A stretch of DNA of 5,515 nt, from NCBI GenBank assembly GCA_005882055.1, contig VBGQ01000137.1:1-5515 (forward strand), written 5' to 3'. Under the pieces are notes generated by a model, which ran no database searches, was not told where the DNA came from, and saw only the letters and a list, made by a program, of their open reading frames with translations. The stretch is from Chloroflexota bacterium (GTDB lineage Bacteria > Chloroflexota > Limnocylindria > QHBO01). The position numbers and the translations under genes were made by a program. Position 1 is the first letter of the stretch, and each line of letters opens with the position of its first letter. Shown here piece by piece: positions 1 through 4,790 of the stretch.

Positions 1-175
1 CGACGACCCAGTACGCGTGCGAGTCGTTGGGGTGCAGGTCGTACGGGACGACGCCAAAGATCACCAGCCCCAGCAGCAGCAGCCCGAGCCCGGTCAGCAG
101 CCATCGGATTCGAGACCAGCCGACCAGACCGATGGCGCCCTCGATCCAGCGCGCCGGCGAGCCATGCTCGGGCAT
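1..175 (-). CDS. Membrane protein, N-terminal fragment (runs off the left edge)
   Basis: Only the first 58 codons are present, from an ATG at 175 read leftward with no stop before the edge. The start is MPEHGSPARWIEG, followed by a basic stretch (WSRIRW, about residues 20-25) and one clear hydrophobic segment at about residues 25-44, then VPYDLHPNDSHAYW. A short positively charged N-terminus, a transmembrane helix and an acidic/aromatic loop ending near a Tyr resemble the start of polytopic glycosyltransferases of the GT87/DUF2029 type, but this is a weak guess from a fragment. The ATG lies 4 bases after the tdk stop, so it is very likely the third gene of the aroE-like/tdk operon and translated from the same transcript. 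The ribosome site is poor (GGGTAAG at best). Confidence 0.6.
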   Translation of the reverse strand, partial: MPEHGSPARWIEGAIGLVGWSRIRWLLTGLGLLLLGLVIFGVVPYDLHPNDSHAYWVV

Positions 176-179
176 CGGC

Positions 180-767
180 TTACCCGGTGCCGGAGGGCGG
201 AGGCACCTCGTGGTGCAGGCGGCAGCGCGCCTCGTAGGTCTCATCGCCCATGCCGCCGATGACGATGAGCGGCGAGTCCGCGCCAGCCGGATGCCCATCG
301 ATCAGCCGCTGTGTTCGCGTCGCCTGCTCCCCGCACACGACGCAGATGGCGGTCAGCTTGGTGACCTGGTCGGCGAGCGCCATCAGCCGGGGCATCGGGC
401 CGAACGGGACGCCCCGGAAGTCACGGTCCAGGCCAGTCACCAGCACCTGCTTCCCGCCGTCGGCGAGCACCTCCACCACGTCCGGGAGTCCCTCGTCGAA
501 GAACTGCCCCTCCTCGATGGCCACGATGTCCGCGTCACCCACCAGCGCCTCGATCTCCCGCGAGTGATCGACGGCCATGGCCGGGTGCCGCGCGCCGGAC
601 CGCGAGACGACGTTGACGTCATCGGTCCGCGTGTCGAGGCTGGGCTTGATCAGGACGACCTGGCGGCCGGCTATCGCGAAGCGTCGCAAGAGGCGGAGCA
701 TCTCATCGGTCTTGCCGCAGAACATGCAGCCGCAGATGACGTGCACCCACCCCGACGTATAGAACAT
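180..767 (-). CDS. tdk: Thymidine kinase (type II, TK1 family)
   Basis: ATP-dependent phosphorylation of thymidine to dTMP in the cytoplasmic pyrimidine salvage pathway. The 195-residue product has the usual length and order of the family. A P-loop GCMFCGKT is at residues 13-20. KPSLDTR is at 41-47 and SRSG at 55-58. The Walker B/catalytic segment EEGQFF is at 85-90, with E86 as the expected general base. GLDRDFRG is at 112-119. A zinc site is formed by C142, C145, C182 and H185, around the lasso loop that binds the nucleoside. I start at ATG 767 (MFYTSGWVHV), where family similarity begins; an upstream in-frame ATG at 815 would add 16 residues that only overlap the end of the preceding gene. 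The stop of that gene is 7 bases upstream, so expression is probably operonic. Oddities: Cys residues replace the common Pro and Ser of the P-loop (GPMFSGKT), and Glu replaces Asp in DEAQFF. Confidence 0.95.
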   Translation of the reverse strand: MFYTSGWVHVICGCMFCGKTDEMLRLLRRFAIAGRQVVLIKPSLDTRTDDVNVVSRSGARHPAMAVDHSREIEALVGDADIVAIEEGQFFDEGLPDVVEVLADGGKQVLVTGLDRDFRGVPFGPMPRLMALADQVTKLTAICVVCGEQATRTQRLIDGHPAGADSPLIVIGGMGDETYEARCRLHHEVPPPSGTG

Positions 768-774
768 CGGGTCT

Positions 775-1656
775 CTAGTCGCCGGCCACCGCGACCTCGC
801 GGTCGCCGCTGCCAAGCGCGGAGGACAGCGCCTCGCGCAGCACGTCGCCGGGTGGCTCCGCGCCGGTCCACAGGTGGAACGCCGCAGCCTGGGCCGCCAG
901 GAAGCTGACCTGCCCGTTCGCCACGGTGCCCCCGCGCGCCTGTGCCTCGCGCATGAGCGCCGTCTCGGCGCGGTGCAGGGCGAGGTCGAGCACGAAGAGG
1001 CCGTCCGGCAGCGCCTCGGGTGAGATGGAGCTCGCGGCTTCGTCCGCCCCGAGGCCGCTGGCGTCGATCACCAGTTCGGCGCGACTCACCTCCGCCTCCA
1101 GGATCGTCTCGTGCCACGGTCGCGCGCGGAGCTCCATGTGCCGTGCGCTGCGGGCGAAGTGGGCGACCAGCGCCTCCGCCTTGTGCAGGTGCCGGTTGAA
1201 GACCGCCACGTGCTGGAAGCTCGAGCCGATGAGCACCGCAACGGCCGCCCTGGCGCCACCGCCTGCTCCGAGGACCACCGCAACGCGCGGCCAGCGGCCC
1301 TGGGCGCGCGGCAGGATGGCCGCCATGCCAGCCCGGATACCTTCCATGTCGGTGTTGTGGCCGCGCAGGCGGCTCGCGTCGCGGACGATCACGTTGACCG
1401 CGCCACTCAGCCGCGCGTCCTCGGAGAGGCTGCCTATGAGGGAGCTCGCCTTCTCCTTGTGCGGTGCAATCACCAGCGCGCCAAGGTACTCGCGTCCCCG
1501 CAGTTTGGTGATCGCCTCGCCCAGCAGATGCGGGCGCGGCTCCCAGTGCTCGACCACCACCGGAAGGCCCGCCGCGTCGAGCCCTGCGCGCAGCACCGCC
1601 TCGGTCGGAGTGGTCTGACTTCCGGTGCCGATGATGGGTAGGCGCTGCTCAGGCAT
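775..1656 (-). CDS. aroE: Shikimate dehydrogenase-like protein (divergent AroE)
   Basis: Two-domain NAD(P)-dependent oxidoreductase of the shikimate/quinate dehydrogenase family, 293 residues, a little longer than typical AroE. AroE reduces 3-dehydroshikimate to shikimate in aromatic biosynthesis. Seen: PHKE with the catalytic Lys at 67, GAVN with Asn88, GHNTD with the catalytic Asp103, the Rossmann glycine loop GAGGG at 130-134, an NADP-type NRHLHK at 154-159, and the C-terminal AAQAAAFHLWTG block. Not canonical: the N-terminal shikimate-binding SxSP reads QTTP at 14-17, and NVTIP reads LVIAP at 61-65, so three substrate-contacting hydroxyl residues are changed. The reaction may therefore be AroE's or that of a relative with another substrate. 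Start chosen at ATG 1656 (MPEQRLPIIG), where the first beta strand begins; the longer ATG at 1737 would add 27 residues of low family character overlapping the divergent tRNA promoter. No strong ribosome site is visible. First gene of the operon with tdk. Confidence 0.85.
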   Translation of the reverse strand: MPEQRLPIIGTGSQTTPTEAVLRAGLDAAGLPVVVEHWEPRPHLLGEAITKLRGREYLGALVIAPHKEKASSLIGSLSEDARLSGAVNVIVRDASRLRGHNTDMEGIRAGMAAILPRAQGRWPRVAVVLGAGGGARAAVAVLIGSSFQHVAVFNRHLHKAEALVAHFARSARHMELRARPWHETILEAEVSRAELVIDASGLGADEAASSISPEALPDGLFVLDLALHRAETALMREAQARGGTVANGQVSFLAAQAAAFHLWTGAEPPGDVLREALSSALGSGDREVAVAGD

Positions 1657-1736
1657 GGCGGCTTTGGGTGGTCCGTGTGACGGTGCTTGGGGCACGATTT
1701 CCGCCGGGCGGCTGGCACGGCCGGCGAGGGACCCCA

Positions 1737-1745
1737 TGCTATCAT
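1737..1745 (+). promoter_or_regulatory. Extended -10 promoter of the tRNA-Ser/tRNA-Arg unit
   Basis: TGCTATCAT contains TATCAT (5 of 6 to TATAAT) preceded by the TGn of an extended -10. It ends 14 bases before the tRNA-Ser 5' end, which fits a short processed leader. No good -35 sits at 16-18 bases; CTGGCA at 1712-1717 is too far. Extended -10 promoters can work without a -35. Inference from position and consensus only. Confidence 0.45.
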
Positions 1746-1759
1746 CGGCGCCGCTCCGC

Positions 1760-1851
1760 GGAGAGGTCGCATAGTGGCCTAGTGCGGCGGTTTGCTAAAC
1801 CGTTGAAGGGGGTTTCCTCTTCCGAGGGTTCGAATCCCTCCCTCTCCGCCA
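1760..1851 (+). tRNA. tRNA-Ser(GCU), reads AGC/AGU
   Basis: Complete class II tRNA. The acceptor GGAGAGG (1760-1766) pairs with CCTCTCC (1841-1847); discriminator G1848 is followed by an encoded CCA (1849-1851). D stem GCA/TGC lies at 1769-1771 and 1783-1785. The anticodon stem at 1787-1791/1799-1803 has a terminal G-U, and the loop TTGCTAA (1792-1798) gives anticodon GCT. The long variable arm is a 7-bp stem (1805-1811 with 1816-1822) closed by four bases, as expected for serine. The T arm GAGGG-TTCGAAT-CCCTC is at 1824-1840. It lies 13 bases before the tRNA-Arg, so the two are probably co-transcribed. Its last 30 bases are identical to those of the tRNA-Ser(CGA) at 5316. Confidence 0.97.
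1822..1851 (+). repeat. 30-base repeat unit 1: 3' end of tRNA-Ser(GCU)
   Basis: Identical to 5373-5402, covering the T arm, acceptor 3' strand and CCA of the two tRNA-Ser genes. The identity stops right at the tRNA 3' end, so it reflects shared tRNA sequence and not a longer duplication. Confidence 0.9.
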
Positions 1852-1864
1852 CCGCCCGCGACGG

Positions 1865-1940
1865 GTGCCCGTAGCTCAGTGGATAGAGCGTCAGGTTGCG
1901 GACCTGAAGGTCGGAGGTTCGAGTCCTCTCGGGCACGCCA
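1865..1940 (+). tRNA. tRNA-Arg(GCG), reads CGC/CGU
   Basis: Complete 76-base tRNA including encoded CCA. The acceptor GTGCCCG (1865-1871) pairs with CGGGCAC (1930-1936); discriminator is G1937. D stem GCTC/GAGC is at 1874-1877/1886-1889, with A in the D loop after the GG pair as in arginine tRNAs. Anticodon stem TCAGG/CCTGA (1891-1895/1903-1907) encloses loop TTGCGGA, giving anticodon GCG at 1898-1900. The variable loop is AGGTC. T arm GGAGG/CCTCT has one G-U pair. Most bacteria read CGC/CGU with a tRNA-Arg whose genomic anticodon is ACG, edited to inosine by TadA; a genomic GCG is unusual and would not need that editing. Second gene of the tRNA pair. Confidence 0.96.
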
Positions 1941-1951
1941 GCTACCGGCAC

Positions 1952-1969
1952 GCCACGTACCGGGGTGGC
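1952..1969 (+). terminator. Possible weak terminator hairpin after tRNA-Arg
   Basis: GCCAC (1952-1956) can pair with GTGGC (1965-1969) around an 8-base loop, 11 bases after the tRNA CCA and before the convergent gene ending at 1987. There is no T tract, so this is only a candidate end for the tRNA transcript. Confidence 0.22.
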
Positions 1970-1986
1970 CACAGAATCGGTCCTCG

Positions 1987-2367
1987 TCAGACCTCGGGCT
2001 GCGGGCTCTCAGGACTGGGCGCGTCGTCCGGTGGGGGGTACCTCTGTTGCGCCACCTCCAGCGCGGCCATGACGTCCCGGCGAGCTGCGTCCAGCCGCCG
2101 CCGCAGATCCCGGGCCGCGCCGGGATCCGTGTCCGGCCGCTCCAGCTCGGCGACGATCGCCCGACTCGCCCGACTGTAGGCCTGCGCGGCATCGTTGGCC
2201 GTTCGAATGATCCGATTGGTGGTGTCGCGCAGCATGCGCATGCGCTCACTGGGCCTGTTTTCCTTCAGGAGCCGATCGTCGAGCGCCGCGCCCAGCTCGA
2301 GGATGGTGGTGCTGGCCTGCTGCACGACGCCCAAGTCCTTCATGCGACCGGCCAGGCGGTTCGTCAC
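1987..2367 (-). CDS. Hypothetical small helical protein
   Basis: I do not recognise a family. The 126-residue product is highly charged and helix-prone: DLGVVQQASTTILELG (11-26), then long Arg/Asp/Ala-rich helices at about 40-76 and 84-108 with heptad-like spacing, and a Pro/acidic tail (PPPDDAPSPESPQPEV, 111-126). No signal peptide, membrane segment, cysteine or catalytic motif is seen. A cytoplasmic coiled-coil or helical-bundle scaffold is a reasonable guess, not a function. The start is unsure: GTG at 2367 is the first start codon after an in-frame stop (2401-2403), and ATG 2343 is the alternative. The only good ribosome site, GAGGAGAG at 2387-2394, sits beside an ATG at 2386 in another frame. 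It lies downstream of the anti-sigma gene with a 176-base gap, so it may be a separate unit. Confidence 0.6.
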   Translation of the reverse strand: MTNRLAGRMKDLGVVQQASTTILELGAALDDRLLKENRPSERMRMLRDTTNRIIRTANDAAQAYSRASRAIVAELERPDTDPGAARDLRRRLDAARRDVMAALEVAQQRYPPPDDAPSPESPQPEV

Positions 2368-2506
2368 AGGCTTGCAGGAACTCCATCTCTCCTCGAACGG
2401 CTATACGGCGCGGGGCCGGTCCGAGAAGAAACGATCGACCAGGCGAGGACCACCGAAGTGGACGGCGGCCCTCCAGCATACAGGACGCTTGTCCCGGCTC
2501 GGGCTT

Positions 2507-2541
2507 TCCCCGCCAGACAACGCCCAGCCACGGGGCGGGGA
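2507..2541 (-). terminator. Possible hairpin after the anti-sigma gene
   Basis: TCCCCGCC (2507-2514) is complementary to GGCGGGGA (2534-2541), an 8-bp GC-rich stem with a 19-base loop. It starts 2 bases after the anti-sigma stop. It lacks a U tract on the minus transcript and the loop is long, so it may be only a weak terminator or a 3'-end stabiliser. The rest of the gap (2368-2506) shows no convincing promoter; TATGCT at about 2474-2479 on the minus strand is a poor -10 candidate. Confidence 0.3.
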
Positions 2542-2543
2542 TC

Positions 2544-3323
2544 TCAGCTCGAGAGCTTGGCGCTCATCACGATGGGCAGGGTCGGAGCATCGACCCGATG
2601 CGTCTCGGCGGTGACGGCGAAGACCGCGAACCCCGAGATGCCACGTTCGAGCGGCACCACAGCAACCGCGCCTGACGGGGAGAACGTCCCGACTGCTACC
2701 GGCTTGTTGTCGGGACCGATCAGCCACAGCTCATAGATCTGGTTGGCCTGCAGGGGGGCAAGATTCGCTCCCACGAAGCTCGCGTTCCCGTTCTTGTCGG
2801 CGACCACGTAACCGGATCCACCGCTGCCGCTCACCCGGAAGGCGCTCTGGCCAGAGGCGATCGCCTGCGCAACGGCTCGTAGCGCCTGGTCTCGTTGGGA
2901 GACCTGTCCCTGCAGCGACACGTTCCAGATCCCTACCGCGACGGCCACGACGACCGCTGCCGCAGCCAGCGGACGTGCGAGGCGCGGCGAGAACCAGTCG
3001 AAGGGGCCGCGACCACGCGGCTCCTCGGTCGGTGCGGCCGTGGGTGCCGTCGACGTCGCCGCCCGAGCGTGCTCCTGTGGGGTCGTCGCTATGGTGGCCA
3101 TCAGCCGGTCACGAAGTCCCGATGTCGGAGCTACTGGCTCGAGGCTCGCAGCCAGCACCTCGCCCGCTCCCAGGAACGACCGCAGCTCGGCATGCGGCTC
3201 TGGACAGGTCTCAAGGTGGTCGATCACCGCCCGCAGCTCATCGGGCTCCAGGGCTCCCAACGCAAGCGCTGCACCGAGCTCGTCGACGGCGGCGTGGTCG
3301 AGGGGTTGCATCGGTCCGCTCAT
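2544..3323 (-). CDS. RskA-like membrane anti-sigma factor
   Basis: Membrane-anchored regulator that should hold the neighbouring ECF sigma factor inactive until a signal triggers its proteolysis (known mode of the RskA family). The 259-residue product has a cytoplasmic helical sigma-binding domain at about 8-80 (LGALEPDELRAVIDHLETC), an Ala/Thr/Pro-rich linker at 84-105, one transmembrane helix at about 117-133, a short helical stalk (QGQVSQRDQALRAVAQAI), and an extracytoplasmic RskA domain at about 160-257 including YELWLIGPDNKPVAVGTF. The zinc-anti-sigma motif is incomplete: H36-x3-C40 is there but the second Cys of Cx2C is not (CPEPH). The start is ATG 3323, overlapping the sigma stop as ATGA, which implies translational coupling and fixed stoichiometry. 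A longer in-frame reading to 3587 lies inside the sigma gene and is rejected. The end has APTLP in place of the more usual GG-Pro segment. Confidence 0.9.
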   Translation of the reverse strand: MSGPMQPLDHAAVDELGAALALGALEPDELRAVIDHLETCPEPHAELRSFLGAGEVLAASLEPVAPTSGLRDRLMATIATTPQEHARAATSTAPTAAPTEEPRGRGPFDWFSPRLARPLAAAAVVVAVAVGIWNVSLQGQVSQRDQALRAVAQAIASGQSAFRVSGSGGSGYVVADKNGNASFVGANLAPLQANQIYELWLIGPDNKPVAVGTFSPSGAVAVVPLERGISGFAVFAVTAETHRVDAPTLPIVMSAKLSS

Positions 3324-3928
3324 CGGTCCGTCTCGCGCACCGGCAGGGGCTCCGGCGCCCCAAGCGGTGCCGCCGTGCTGGAGGCCAGGGTGTCGCGCAG
3401 CTTGCCGAGCGCCAGCCGCAGGCGTCCGTTGGCGGTCCCCTGCGGCACCCCGGTGATCGTCGCGATCTCGCGATACGTGTGCCCGCTGAAGTAGGCAAGC
3501 TCGATCGCCTGGCGCTGCTCTCCGGGAAGCGCATTGATCGCGCCGCGCAGCTCCGCCGCTGACAGCCGCTGAACGGCTGCCTCCCACGTTGGGTTGGGGG
3601 TTGAGCGCAGCAGGGACTGCGCATCTGCCTCACCCACCTCGATCGTCTGCCGTGTGCCGCGGACGCGGTCGATCGCGCGGTTGCGCACCACGGTGAGCAG
3701 CCACGAGCGCAGGCTTCCCCGGCCCGGATCGAACTTGTCGATCTTGCGCCAGACCGCGACGAACGCGTCGTGCACCAGGTCCTCCGCCACCTCTCGATCG
3801 GCCACGACGCGCAGGGCAGCCCCAAGAGCCAGCGACGCGTAGCGGTCGTACAGGACGCCGAGGGCCTCGCGATCGCCGGAGCGAATGCGTTGAGCCAGGG
3901 CGTCGTCGTGCGGCGTGGGTTCGGTCAC
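3320..3928 (-). CDS. ECF (group 4) sigma-70 factor, SigK-like
   Basis: RNA polymerase sigma subunit for an extracytoplasmic signal regulon; 202 residues, normal for the class. Region 2 is at about residues 23-91: LYDRYASLALGAALRV, then the core-binding EDLVHDAFVAVWRK (49-62), FDPGRGSLRSWLLTV (66-80), and VRNRAIDRVR, which contacts the -10. Region 4 is at about 128-178: LPGEQRQAIELAYFSG, then the helix-turn-helix YREIATITGVPQGTANGRL for the -35. GTANGR differs from the common GTVKSR. The pairing with a directly following RskA-like gene matches the SigK/RskA arrangement, so I infer it responds to an envelope or redox signal through the anti-sigma factor; its targets cannot be read here. Start is GTG 3928 (MTEPTPHDD), with AAGG eight bases upstream. 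The stop overlaps the anti-sigma start by four bases. Confidence 0.95.
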   Translation of the reverse strand: MTEPTPHDDALAQRIRSGDREALGVLYDRYASLALGAALRVVADREVAEDLVHDAFVAVWRKIDKFDPGRGSLRSWLLTVVRNRAIDRVRGTRQTIEVGEADAQSLLRSTPNPTWEAAVQRLSAAELRGAINALPGEQRQAIELAYFSGHTYREIATITGVPQGTANGRLRLALGKLRDTLASSTAAPLGAPEPLPVRETDR

Positions 3929-3958
3929 CCTCGGTACCTTGATCCGGCGCCGCTTGAT

Positions 3959-4028
3959 TCACTCACAGGGATCGGGTTGCGGCGCTCGGTGCATCACCTC
4001 CGCCGCGCAAGACGGCGGGCCCGGAGGT
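3959..4028 (-). promoter_or_regulatory. Structured leader of the sigma gene with anti-SD match and possible 11-codon ORF
   Basis: On the minus strand, positions 4001-3993 read GGAGGTGAT, nine bases complementary to the 3' end of 16S rRNA. An ATG (3995-3993) lies inside this stretch and opens an 11-codon ORF (MHRAPQPDPCE) that stops at 3959-3961, 30 bases before the sigma GTG. The spacing from GGAGG to the ATG is only 2 bases, which is short. The same site can be masked: CCGCCG (4000-4005) pairs with CGGCGG (4013-4018), and alternatively 3996-4001 pairs with 4023-4028. This could be a control element for the sigma gene or chance in GC-rich DNA. Confidence 0.25.
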
Positions 4029-4058
4029 CCCGGGCGGCAAGAATACATCCGGCCCACT

Positions 4059-4085
4059 GATACGGGTCGGGCGCTCGTTCGTATC
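4059..4085. repeat. GATACG...CGTATC inverted repeat upstream of the sigma gene
   Basis: Six-base arms at 4059-4064 and 4080-4085, 15 bases apart, in the gap between the exported-protein gene and the sigma gene. On the minus strand it contains ACGAAC and, 15 bases on, CGTATC, loosely like a -35/-10 pair of an ECF-dependent promoter, so autoregulation is possible. Short arms make this weak. Confidence 0.2.
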
Positions 4086-4093
4086 CCTCGTGT

Positions 4094-4147
4094 ACGCCCC
4101 TTCGCCCGGGGCGTGGATCGAGCCCGGCGCAGCGGCCGGGCTCGATC
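4094..4147 (-). terminator. Tandem hairpin terminator of the exported-protein gene
   Basis: GATCGAGCCCGGC (4116-4128) and its perfect reverse complement (4135-4147) form a 13-bp stem with a 6-base loop, 11 bases after the stop of the minus-strand gene at 4159. A second hairpin follows in transcription order: 7 bp, 4094-4100 with 4108-4114, loop of 7. There is no U tract, so it is either a high-GC intrinsic terminator of the U-less kind or a 3' end block coupled to Rho. It separates this gene from the sigma operon in the same orientation. Confidence 0.7.
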
Positions 4148-4158
4148 GTGTCCAGGCC

Positions 4159-4632
4159 TCAGTCGATGCGCCGGTGGCCGGCGTCCGGAACGCTGGCGTC
4201 TCGCGCGTTGCCGGAGGTGCCGGTCGTCAGGCCCTTCCCGACCCGAGCCACCTGGCCGTCGCAATTGAGCGTGCGGTCCACGAGCGGGCGCGCCCGCCAG
4301 ATGAGGAAGGTTGGGTAGTCGGAGACCCGCTCCAGCCAGATGCGGGAGTACCAGTCGTTGGGCTGAAGCCACGCGTCGTCCGGAGGCAGGCCGTGACCAG
4401 GGACGAGCTGGAAGCCCATCTCGCGCGCTCCGCAGCTGGCGACCACCGCGTACCCGCCTTCCCAGGTGTCGGTGGCACGCACGACGTGCCAACCTGGCAG
4501 GCGAGCGTGCACCTGGGCCACCACCTTATCGATGCCGGGATCGCCGACCTTCGGGATGGGCGCCCAGAACGCCACCGCGAGCAGGAGCGGGAGCGCGAGG
4601 AACGCGGCGATGCGCCGCAGATGACGAGTCAC
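4159..4632 (-). CDS. Exported or membrane-anchored protein of unknown function
   Basis: I do not recognise a family. The 157-residue product starts with a typical export signal: basic MTRHLRR then a hydrophobic core at about residues 8-24, ending AFWAP. No lipobox is seen and a clear cleavage site is absent, so it may stay anchored by its N-terminus. The rest is a small extracytoplasmic domain with many Trp (WHVV, WEGG, AWLQ, DWYSRIWLERV, IWRARP) and two cysteines, C67 and C124, which could form a disulfide. The tail after about 130 is Gly/Ser/Asp-rich and likely disordered. The start is GTG 4632, supported by the signal peptide; no good ribosome site is visible and a 10-bp palindrome (4637-4646) sits just upstream. 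It is monocistronic, divergent from the deaminase gene and followed by a strong hairpin. Any link with the envelope-sensing sigma/anti-sigma pair is only positional. Confidence 0.75.
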   Translation of the reverse strand: MTRHLRRIAAFLALPLLLAVAFWAPIPKVGDPGIDKVVAQVHARLPGWHVVRATDTWEGGYAVVASCGAREMGFQLVPGHGLPPDDAWLQPNDWYSRIWLERVSDYPTFLIWRARPLVDRTLNCDGQVARVGKGLTTGTSGNARDASVPDAGHRRID

Positions 4633-4726
4633 GATGAGATCGATCTGTGCAAGTCGGGTGCCGGTCAGCGCGCGTCGCTGGGTGCTCGCGAGGGCCGGGA
4701 CGCTGGCCGGAAGCCTCGGAATGCTC

Positions 4727-4735
4727 TGCTAGACT
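4727..4735 (+). promoter_or_regulatory. Extended -10 promoter of the deaminase gene
   Basis: TGCTAGACT: TAGACT matches 4 of 6 of the -10 consensus and is preceded by TGn. No good -35 is seen. Transcription would begin near 4742, leaving a leader of about 50 bases before the GTG. The same TAGACTCGC string recurs at the promoter of tRNA-Ser(CGA). The rest of 4633-4790 holds no gene. Confidence 0.4.
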
Positions 4736-4777
4736 CGCGCGGTCCGGGCCGGTCCCGCGTTCCGGCGCACCTCGGGT

Positions 4778-4783
4778 GGGAGG
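4778..4783 (+). promoter_or_regulatory. Ribosome binding site that fixes the deaminase start
   Basis: GGGAGG with 7 bases to the GTG at 4791. This selects the GTG over the upstream in-frame ATG at 4647, whose extra 48 residues precede the promoter and have no family character. Confidence 0.8.
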
Positions 4784-4790
4784 CACAAAC

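Noticed and set aside
27..908. 293-codon plus-strand ORF
   Set aside because: Antisense to tdk and the aroE-like gene; low-complexity Arg/Pro/Ser product with no family motif, while the minus-strand frames carry clear catalytic motifs.
1754..1763. CTCCGCGGAG palindrome across the tRNA-Ser(GCU) 5' end
   Set aside because: Ten bases in GC-rich DNA; most likely a by-product of the acceptor sequence. No conserved role can be argued.
1742..1972. Minus-strand ORF giving ERTRTSDLQVRN and EGFEPS
   Set aside because: It is the antisense of the tRNA-Ser and tRNA-Arg genes. Peptides of this kind are a well-known artefact of tRNA complement translation.
1779..2249. 156-codon minus-strand ORF
   Set aside because: Also antisense to the tRNA pair, and out of frame with the helical protein gene; contains the typical GGEGGIRTLG tRNA artefact.
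1879..2736. 285-codon plus-strand ORF
   Set aside because: Begins inside tRNA-Arg and runs antisense to two minus-strand genes; no recognisable domain.
3959..4492. 177-codon minus-strand ORF
   Set aside because: Out of frame with the exported-protein gene and reads through the strong hairpins; only its last 11 codons have any start signal of their own.
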